A DNA stretch of 64,000 bases from assembly GCA_032209605.1 (NCBI GenBank), contig JASFXZ010000001.1, forward strand, positions 26,168,619-26,232,618, given 5' to 3'. This document shows positions 60,501 to 64,000 of this stretch, piece by piece. The notes under the pieces are model-generated. The model saw only the letters and a program-made list of their open reading frames with translations, searched no databases and had not been told where the DNA came from. Position numbers and translations under genes: made by a program. The stretch comes from Mactromeris polynyma. Its lineage: Eukaryota > Mollusca > Bivalvia > Venerida > Mactridae. The stretch's first letter is position 1. Every line of letters starts with the position of its first letter.

Positions 60501-62568
60501 AAACCATTTGAAACCAAGGAAACAGTTACTAATATAGTTTCAATAAATTATAGAACAGAACAGAAATTTTATTTCAGATTTGAGCAAAGCTCCTCATCCA
60601 TACAACATATGTACAACATATTGTCAAGGTAAAAACTGAGGTAACAATTTACAGAAGTCTTCATCTTCTTGTTTTTCACTAGTTAAGCCATACCAATTCC
60701 AAACGCAATTTTTCCGACTTTTTCCCCAATGCTTATTTTATTACATTTCGCATGTGCATTTTTCATCAGATCACATATGAATATTCACACTTAAACAAGT
60801 TTTATGCACAAAATTTCCATTTTTTTCTCCTCTGAATTTAAACACAACTGTCCACTTTGCTGTCACCTTGACCTTTGTCAACTGACTTCATGTGTAAGGA
60901 CATTCTTAAAATATTTGTTTGTAACTTTGTTTGCAGTACTCGTCACGAGTTCTCTTGCCTTCTATTTCCCTTCTATAGTAGTGTAGTTTGTTTGTATTTG
61001 TGTTTATTTATCGTCGCCACCGGTTTCCCATATGGGCGACGCCTCCAGAAGAATGTTAGTCATATTAGATTTTTTGGAGGATAGTGCATGATACAGGAGA
61101 TGCCCCAGTTCCAGAAACACCCCTGGTTCTTTTACGTGCTTGATGTAAAGCATCATATACGGGACATCGGTTTTTAAAGTCTCGTCCGATAGACTGTTAG
61201 TATGGTCAGTGATGGAGTGGGGAATCGAACCTGCGATCCCTGGATTACAAGTCCAGCCCCTTACCACTGGACCACAGATCCGCTACTATAGTATTGTACA
61301 TATATTACTCTATATATATAGAAGGGATGAAGGGAGAGAACTAGTGACAATCTCCTGTGATTGCGACAGACAAACATTTTTCTAGGATGGCCAAAAATAT
61401 TTTGTACTAAGTTCTGTTGAAACCAACTATAAACAATAATAATATACATGTACTTGAAATCTCTTAATATAATATCAATCTATTTTAGCTACATGATATG
61501 CTCCCTATTTTCATATCAGAATGTTATGTAAATCACCATGGGACGATAAGTATTGAGACACTGCATTCAAGTCCTCAATGGGCTGTTGAGTATGTCCTGA
61601 TAAAACTGCTTTTTTTGGCGTAGCTGTATAACATTTTGACCTACATTTTTACCAACCATATGTTGTCCTCACAGCGGGCTTTTTTCACTAAAGAGGCACC
61701 AAATGGTGTTTCATTCACCCAAGTGGCACCAAAAAGGGTTTTCGTAAGATGTGCGTTGTTAGCAGTTCAATTTAGCTAGAAGTAGTTAATATCTTAAGCA
61801 TTTATAAAATGACCCTGATAAGACAGGTCCATGATTAAAGTACGAGATCGTATATAGATCCGAGTTAATTTTTTGTAAGGATTTATTTTCAACATGTTTT
61901 AAAAAAACATTATTTCATTGAACATACCGAAGACATCATTCTATCTACGCTGTTTATCTTTTTTGAAGATATTTCTTGTTTCTGTTGTCAACTATGGAAT
62001 GCTATAGACTGTATGCATATTTTTAAATCTTACTAAAATTAGATTGCCAAAATATTGTGCAGTACTTATATGCATATTCCATTTTCATTTACTTCAGAAT
62101 ACTGAACAAATTAGAGGTAGTTGGCCAATGAAAACATGTTTTAGAGAATAATGACCAATAGACATAGTGGATACACTAACAGTAGTCTACACTAATTTTG
62201 TGTGATTTCAGATGTTTTACAAGCCAAAATCAGTATTGTTACATTTTGAACAGTACATTGTATAAAACCATGCTTTTGTGAAAAGGAAAAATTACACTTT
62301 TATTAAATCGCAAACATTTTCATGTTGCTATTAAATTTACCACTCCATTATATACAGTATTTTTAAAAGATGCGTAAGCTGTGAGCCACAGTCCTGACAA
62401 TGCTATGTAATCATACCATGTTATCCTATTGGATCCAAGTTTTAAATCTTGATCCGTGCAGCATTCGATTGTCAGTCCATGATGTTTTCCTTCAGTCATT
62501 GGTTCAATTATACATTTTTTGACAATATTTACATCTCCATCATGAACAGCAACAAATATTTTCTTACA
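30463..62568 (-). CDS. STING1: TIR-STING-TIR-STING fusion gene (13 exons seen, 5' end outside window)
   Basis: Spliced from 13 exons: 62568-62417, 60121-59844, 59041-58946, 55712-55579, 53926-53825, 49946-49794, 47268-47175, 41334-41282, 40583-40160, 38208-38101, 35347-35106, 34707-34518 and 30533-30463. They sum to 2097 bases, 698 codons plus TAG, and every junction is in phase. Window-numbered domains are TIR1 about 1-143, STING1 about 150-337, TIR2 about 368-495 and STING2 about 503-690. STING domains bind cyclic dinucleotides as dimers. TIR domains are NAD-cleaving enzymes or signalling adaptors. TIR-STING fusions are known in bacteria, as c-di-GMP-triggered NADases, and in oyster. No transmembrane segment precedes either STING domain, and no TBK1/IRF3-type tail follows. 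Cytosolic nucleotide sensing is the likely role; the two-module layout is inferred from phase and order, not from a transcript. Confidence 0.88.
30889..31655. repeat. 22 bp minisatellite in the last intron of the TIR-STING gene
   Basis: About 35 copies of TTCAAGCCACCACAAAGCCT plus CC. Since 22 is not a multiple of 3, all three phases rotate through a 22-residue super-repeat and stay open. That explains the 283- and 241-residue KPPSSHHKASFKPP frames. They lie on the strand opposite the host gene and have no other gene-like property. Confidence 0.92.
31660..34500. other. Remainder of the last intron
   Basis: AT-rich intron sequence. Small open frames near 32332-32691 have no recognisable product. 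No further exon of the STING series is needed or seen here. Confidence 0.5.
34518..34707 (-). CDS. STING1: TIR-STING gene exon: STING2 ligand-domain core and C-terminal half
   Basis: Acceptor TTTTTTTGCAG|GAAG; donor GATG|GTAAGA, leaving phase 1. Reads EVVVAVEYPNAVLCLQEMS, then a long helix (KDLHQEAWKFKELSQNIID) and the closing strand AKFIYYD. By eye VVVAVEYPN aligns with human STING VLEYAT, so the Glu here (window residue 619) matches Glu260, while Thr263 is replaced by Asn. Module 1 splits the same region into two exons. Reading through the donor gives GKKEL and a stop, an alternative short C-terminus. Confidence 0.87.
35106..35347 (-). CDS. STING1: TIR-STING gene exon: STING2 ligand-domain, lid region
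   Basis: Acceptor TTACATTACAG|GT; donor ATG|GTTAGT, phase 0. Reads RLEEIRGGTGGRKLYKKLFI, then TVPSSC, a variable loop with DKDENG, and VGGVRNRDYQLITYVIK. The RNRDY segment aligns with the human STING KDRVY lid (Arg238, Tyr240): both residues are kept, at window residues 598 and 600. Module 1 has an intron inside this stretch; module 2 does not. Confidence 0.88.
35588..36033. mobile_element. Possible MITE with 10-15 bp inverted ends
   Basis: The left end AAGGTGTCGGCCTGGTG pairs with the right end CATCGGGCCGACACCG read in reverse (shared GGTGTCGGCC). About 445 bp, within the intron between 38101 and 35347. No clear target duplication; the flanks read GTAA and GTAT. Confidence 0.4.
36779..38030. 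repeat. 38 bp minisatellite in the intron between STING2 exons
   Basis: The unit GATGTAGGCAAGACAACAGA plus TTCAGGACATATGACAGG is 38 bp, about 33 copies. Subtypes are ordered along the array: ATTCAGCACTT types at the left, GGGTCAGGACATATG types at the right. It ends about 70 bp from exon 38101-38208. Confidence 0.92.
38101..38208 (-). CDS. STING1: TIR-STING gene exon: STING2 dimer helix
   Basis: Acceptor AATTTTTAG|GT completes T|GT (Cys); donor CAAG|GTGGGT, phase 1. Reads GNIHMEATVPSIDVHQGLAW then AYVLNYLEVTLEDLQ. This aligns with human STING AHGLAWSYYIGYL and LPELQ. The Tyr equivalent to human Tyr167 is present (window residue 522). Ser162 is Ala and Gly166 is Asn. There is no preceding transmembrane bundle; the exon follows the TIR2 exon directly. 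Confidence 0.88.
38905..39597. mobile_element. Pogo/Tigger-like MITE in an intron
   Basis: Starts TA|CAGTTGATGTCGACATTG; the far end read in reverse is CAGTGGACACTCATTGTGTC next to TA. Interior phrases such as ATAACCGAACTTGTCGACAT and TTAACCGGAATGTCGATATT are typical of pogo-family ends. No transposase. 693 bp with TA at each side. Confidence 0.55.
39601..39850. repeat. Short imperfect tandem repeat of about 100 bp units
   Basis: TATTATCACCATAACAACAG plus a CTTTTAAACAA segment and ATGACACTGCCCT recur about 2.5 times. Non-coding, in the same intron. Confidence 0.6.
40160..40583 (-). CDS. STING1: TIR-STING gene exon: complete second TIR domain (TIR2)
   Basis: Acceptor TTTTTTTGTTTATTAG|CCT in phase 0; donor AGTT|GTAAGT, phase 1. 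It encodes 141 codons in one exon. TIR features in order are strand A SSVCVMNEETDAE, helix AEEVKTYLRENN, strand B IELVEYTTPG (box 2 region), helix FRKAVSKAQ, strand C WLVIILSDQSF, and strand D KLCVVPILVDIE. At the usual position of the catalytic Glu the sequence is SFKIPESLLMMF, with no Trp-x-x-x-Glu. TIR2 therefore looks enzymatically dead and may act as a scaffold. A second in-frame AG nine bases later (TGTACAG) could be an alternative acceptor. Confidence 0.87.
41282..41334 (-). CDS. STING1: TIR-STING gene exon: STING1 C-terminal helix and linker to TIR2
   Basis: A 53-base microexon. Acceptor TTTTATTTTGTAG|AC completes G|AC (Asp); donor TCG|GTATAA, phase 0. Reads KDVYKLLLKSIKEECDS. It corresponds in phase and position to the last exon of module 2 (30463-30533) and is the exon that joins the two modules. 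Evidence rests on phase, splice sites and the parallel with module 2; the donor is weak. Confidence 0.72.
41852..46633. repeat. 20 bp minisatellite, about 4.8 kb, in the intron between STING1 and the linker exon
   Basis: About 240 copies of TTCCTACCCCCATTGTGTCG. Variants have one C fewer, CACTG for CATTG, or the phrase CCAATGGTGACA. Single-base indels let every plus-strand phase stay open, giving frames up to 590 residues. A block of roughly 1 kb or more near 43770 is repeated near 45468, an offset of 1698 bp. Confidence 0.93.
46640..47170. other. Intron sequence with a hairpin-like dispersed repeat (family R3)
   Basis: At about 46803-46905, GTTCTCTCCCTTTATCTC pairs with GATAAAGGGAGAGAAC in reverse around a short loop. 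The same hairpin family occurs at 60945-61350 (split by a SINE), and its arm is the source of the 45 bp array at 47523. No exon. Confidence 0.65.
47175..47268 (-). CDS. STING1: TIR-STING gene exon: STING1 C-terminal strand
   Basis: Acceptor TACTTTTCAG|GTTGAC; donor AATG|GTAAGA, phase 1. Reads VDRFYYTYNRLLNHPKNQEC then NNRIKFIRFDN. It matches module 2 SQNIID...RNKAKFIYYDG, including the same donor position and phase. In human STING the equivalent is the ILADAPESQNNCRLIAYQE region. Confidence 0.86.
47523..49318. repeat. 45 bp minisatellite in an intron of STING1
   Basis: About 40 copies of AGAATGAATCTGTGGTCATG plus AGTTCTCCCCCTTTATCCCTTCTAT. As 45 is a multiple of 3, frames stay open on both strands, giving 210 residues of RRDKGGELLTTDSFY on the minus strand. 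The minus-strand frame runs in the host gene's direction but is not flanked by usable splice phases. Confidence 0.92.
49794..49946 (-). CDS. STING1: TIR-STING gene exon: STING1 ligand-domain core
   Basis: Acceptor TACCTTTCAG|CAATAC; donor TTGCAG|GTAAAT, phase 0 at both ends, 51 codons. Reads QYFFVGQIPNTLSILSKLEK, then a basic-to-acidic helix with SDDMNENKNESCTKL. It aligns with the EVVVAVEYPNAVLCL region of module 2. The position of human Glu260 is Gly here and Thr263 appears as Pro/Asn. This pocket has therefore lost two base-contacting residues that module 2 partly keeps. Confidence 0.85.
50112..53410. repeat. 34 bp minisatellite, 3.3 kb, in an intron of STING1
   Basis: The basic unit CATGTAACAGTGAAACACAG plus AGACACACTCCTCT is 34 bp. 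A longer variant has GTGATTTACACAGAG, and a shorter one lacks the CAGTGAAA segment. A block at about 50556-51170 is repeated immediately at 51171-51785, a 615 bp higher-order duplication with no difference noticed by eye. Confidence 0.92.
53825..53926 (-). CDS. STING1: TIR-STING gene exon: STING1 lid
   Basis: Acceptor TTCTTGTTTTCAG|TAT; the donor is read as AAG|GCAAGA, a GC-AG intron, phase 0. Reads YEGDLPLIKAQRGSFKDRPY then RLSVYRIRDRATDK. RGSFKDRPY aligns with human STING GIKDRVY, keeping both Arg238 and Tyr240 equivalents. The GC donor is favoured because it keeps phase with the next exon and the frame is open. No GT donor in the right place gives an equally good join. Confidence 0.86.
54527..55550 (-). 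repeat. Dispersed element of family R2 with an internal array
   Basis: One edge carries CCGTAGAACCAATGGATGCTC (compare 24375). The other carries GCACATCTCCTTCTGTGTAG, TGAAGCTTTCCATCAAG, GACAGACAAAGTGGCGGC and a GATATAATAA end like 26741-26850. The 38 bp array has expanded from its GCACATCTCCTTCTG segment. A non-repeat segment at 55194-55395 interrupts it. Confidence 0.7.
54604..55193. repeat. 38 bp minisatellite in an intron of STING1
   Basis: About 15.5 near-identical copies of AACATGCAGACAATATATGC plus ACATCTCCTTCTGAGTAG. Minus-strand frames of 221-303 residues (MFYSEGDVHILSACSTQKE) come from this array. Confidence 0.92.
55579..55712 (-). CDS. STING1: TIR-STING gene exon: STING1 helix-to-strand segment
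   Basis: Acceptor ATTTTTTCTTTCAG|AT completes A|AT (Asn); donor GATATTCAT|GTAAGC, phase 0. Reads LEACIKSSKWYQNNESG then FPVMEFNLIPQS and a Ser/Asp-rich loop. It aligns with human LPELQARIRTYN...RLYILLPLDC and with module 2 LEDLQGRLEEI...LYKKLFITVPSSC. Confidence 0.86.
56090..56420 (+). repeat. Dispersed repeat with short open frame (family R4)
   Basis: Phrases AGAGGACCACTAGGCAATGC, CCAAGGATCATTCCTGTGAA, GCTTGGATAAAATCC and AAAATGTTGACGCATGACCG belong to a common bivalve interspersed repeat (recalled, not checked). The 87-codon frame at 56114 is not a gene. Confidence 0.55.
56920..58845. repeat. 52 bp minisatellite in an intron of STING1
   Basis: About 37 copies of ATCACCCTAGATGACTGCTT, CATGGGTTCAATACATGCAC and CAAGTACAGGGA. 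Copies differ by one or two bases. Variant units (CATGCAACAAG, ACATGGAATC, AGCATAGATG) recur in the same order, indicating block duplication. It ends about 100 bp from exon 58946-59041. Confidence 0.93.
58946..59041 (-). CDS. STING1: TIR-STING gene exon: STING1 dimer helix
   Basis: Acceptor TTGATTTTTGCAG|AA completes G|AA (Glu); donor CCAA|GTGAGT, phase 1. Reads AKPVKPIQIAASLSVGQAWS then HFTGYAKHVLP. SVGQAWSHFTGY aligns with human STING NVAHGLAWSYYIGY: Ser162, Gly166 and Tyr167 equivalents are kept (Tyr is window residue 169), and Tyr163 is His. The domain starts straight after TIR1 without a membrane segment. Confidence 0.88.
59844..60121 (-). CDS. STING1: TIR-STING gene exon: first TIR domain, C-terminal two thirds
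   Basis: Acceptor CATTTACTTAAAG|T completes TG|T (Cys). The donor is read as AAAG|GTGTGA, phase 1, which fits the next exon. The stronger-looking GTGAGT two bases on would break phase. Reads IADMVEECHHTFVVLTKQS then LKTAWIKYETWLALQ, and CLALILFDVDI. The strand C motif FVVLT and the segment W-I-K-Y-E match the TIR signature S-x-W-C-x2-E. The conserved Glu (window residue 79) of NAD-cleaving TIRs is present. LILFDVDI is the strand D/box 3-proximal segment. Confidence 0.88.
60132..60440. repeat. 27 bp minisatellite next to the TIR1 splice acceptor
   Basis: Eleven copies plus a part copy of ATGAAAAACTGTATCAAGG plus TTAATTTT, with no differences noticed by eye. Since 27 is a multiple of 3, long frames exist on both strands. 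It ends only about 8 bases from the acceptor AG at 60122-60123. Confidence 0.95.
60450..60970. other. Intron sequence, nothing recognised
   Basis: No exon. The last 30 bases (GAGTTCTCTTGCCTTC and on) are one arm of the R3 hairpin repeat. Confidence 0.45.
60981..61285 (-). mobile_element. tRNA-derived SINE with target duplications
   Basis: On the minus strand the head (about 61283-61212) is tRNA-like: A box TGGTCCAGTGG, anticodon arm CTGGACTTGTAATCCAG (anticodon position TGT), B box GGTTCGATTCC. The body contains GCACGTAAAAGAACCAGG and ends in an A-rich tail (GATAAATAAACACAAATAC). It is flanked by CTATAGTA at 60973-60980 and 61286-61293, so the insertion is about 305 bp. The acceptor stem does not pair well, which argues against a functional tRNA. 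It sits inside an R3 hairpin repeat in the TIR1 intron. Confidence 0.75.
61300..62410. other. Intron between the two TIR1 exons
   Basis: Begins with the second R3 hairpin arm (GAAGGGATGAAGGGAGAGAA, about 61320). The rest is AT-rich with no recognised exon or repeat. Confidence 0.45.
62417..62568 (-). CDS. STING1: TIR-STING gene exon: first TIR domain, N-terminal third
   Basis: Acceptor TTGTTTTCAG|TGT in phase 0; donor ACATG|GTATGA, phase 2, fitting the next exon. Reads KKIFVAVHDGDVNIVKKCI, then EGKHHGLTIECCTDQDLKLG and SNRIT. Box 1 is KIFVAVHDGD. Box 2 is GLTIECCTDQDLKLG, in place of the usual LCxxxRDxxPG. This is the most 5' exon found; the start codon must lie upstream, beyond the 22 bp array and probably outside the window. 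Confidence 0.85.
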
Positions 62569-62579
62569 CTGAAAACAAT

Positions 62580-62865
62580 AGTGTAGAAAGTGATAAAAAT
62601 AGTAGAATTAGCAATATTGGGAAATGAGTATTTTGCATGTTACAATGGTATCAAAATGAAATTGTTATTAAAATGGGTAAATCCTAAATTATTTGATCAT
62701 TTGTAACTTCCAGCTTCTAAAAATAAGAGGGTACAATGTATTTTTTTGTGTCTGACTTGCTGTACATAGCAGAAGATAGACATTCAAAAACACATGATAT
62801 TATAATATATAAATGTCTTCGGCAAGTTTTGCAATTGGAATGTGTGAAGCTGCTGTTTGTACTCC
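62580..62865. other. AT-rich sequence upstream of the first exon seen
   Basis: No start codon exon or promoter recognised. It may be intron or 5' flank. Confidence 0.4.
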
Positions 62866-62867
62866 CA

Positions 62868-64000
62868 TGTAGGTGATGATACCCTCACGTGTAGGTGATT
62901 ATACCCTCTAATGTAGGTGATTATACCCTCACATGTAGGTGATTATACCCTCACATGTAGGTGATTATACCCTCACATGTAGGTGATTATACCCTCACAT
63001 GTAGGTGATTATACCCTCACATGTAGGTGATTATACCCTCACATGTAGGTGATTATACCCTCACATGTAGGTGATTATACCCTCACATGTAGGTAATTAT
63101 ACCCTCACATGTAGGTGATTATACCCTCACATGTAGGTGATTATACCCTCACATGTAGGTGATTATACCCTCACATGTAGGTAATTATACCCTCACATGT
63201 AGGTGATTATACACTCACATGTAGGTGATTATACCCTCACATGTAGGTGAGTATACCCTCACATGTAGGTAATTATACCCTCACATGTAGGTGATTATAC
63301 CCTCACATGTAGGTGATTATACACTCACATGTAGGTGATTATACCCTCACATGTAGGTGAGTATACCCTCACATGTAGGTGATTATACCCTCACATGTAG
63401 GTGATTATACACTCACATGTAGGTGATTATACCCTCACATGTAGGTGAGTATACCCTCACATGTAGGTGATTATACCCTCACATGTAGGTGATTATACCC
63501 CTCACATGTAGGTGATTATACCCTCACATGTACTCACATGTAGGTGATTATATCCTCACATGTAGGTGATTATACCCTCACATGTAGGTGATTATGCCCT
63601 CACATGTAGGTGATTATACCCTCACATGTAGGTGATTATGCCCTCACATGTAGGTGATTATACACTCACATGTAGATGATTATACCCTCACATGTAGGTG
63701 ATTATACCCTCATGTGTAGGTGATTATACCCTCACATGTAGGTGATTATACCCTGACATGTAGGTGATATACCCTCACATGTAGGTGATTATGCCCTCAC
63801 ATGTAGGTCATTACATCCTCACATGTAGGTGATTATACCCTCACATGTAGGTGATTATGCCCTCACATGTAGGTGACTATACCCTCACTTGTACTCACAT
63901 GTAGGTGATTATACCCTCACATGTAGGTGATTATACCCTAACATGTAGGTGATTATACCCTCACATGTAGGTGATTATATCCTCACATGTAGGTGATTAT
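62868..64000. repeat. 22 bp minisatellite running off the window end
   Basis: About 51 copies of ACATGTAGGTGATTATACCC plus TC. Variants have GTAATTATAC, GAGTATAC or ATTATGCC. On the minus strand, upstream of the TIR1 exon, so probably another array-bearing intron. Confidence 0.92.

Noticed and set aside
61212..61283. Functional tRNA-Thr(TGT)
   Set aside because: A and B boxes and the anticodon arm are good, but the acceptor stem fails to pair. The sequence continues into a SINE body with an A-rich tail and target duplications.
56920..64000. CRISPR-like appearance of regularly spaced repeats (52 bp and 22 bp arrays)
   Set aside because: Units are contiguous without unique spacers, and the context is an intron of an animal gene.

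Overview
This is animal nuclear DNA, most probably from a bivalve mollusc. Genes are split into short GT-AG exons, the sequence is AT-rich and crowded with minisatellites and decayed transposons, and there is a TIR-STING fusion, an architecture known from oyster. The species cannot be named from sequence alone. Almost all long open frames in the window are tandem repeats read as protein.

The main content is one large minus-strand gene, assembled here from 13 exons between 62568 and 30463. All 12 junctions agree in reading phase, and together they give 698 codons plus a stop. The product reads TIR - STING cyclic-dinucleotide-binding domain - TIR - STING: two tandem TIR-STING modules in one chain. 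The 5' end lies beyond the window, because the first exon seen opens directly in TIR box 1. Module 1 (62568-41282) has a TIR that keeps the conserved Trp-x-x-x-Glu position. Module 2 (40583-30463) has a TIR that has lost it. Both STING domains keep the Tyr...Arg-x-Tyr pocket residues. Eight of the 12 introns carry their own minisatellite (20 to 52 bp units, roughly 15 kb in all), and a further 22 bp array lies upstream of the first exon seen.

Left part, 1-17700: a broken THAP-domain exon (2264), an inverted pair of a dispersed repeat unit (2430-3390, and 7140-7818 plus 15535-15875), and a 7.7 kb foldback element (7828-15525). The foldback has 9 bp target duplications, and the sister repeat at 2735 preserves the empty site. 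Also here are a decayed transposon-like gene fragment (4300-4764), a non-LTR retrotransposon remnant (about 16894-17530) and a possible first coding exon (17623-17702).

Middle, 17800-30400: satellite arrays (17813-21260, 22230-22912, 24990-26740), copies of a dispersed element ending in GGACGGACGG then GGGGCATAA, and a Tc1-type DD34E transposon (27842-29286). The transposon has 31 bp perfect terminal repeats and a transposase frame broken by one stop.

Right part, 30460-64000: the TIR-STING-TIR-STING gene with its arrays, a tRNA-derived SINE with target duplications inside an intron (60981-61285), a pogo-like MITE (38905-39597) and other dispersed repeats. All assignments are by eye; no database search was run.
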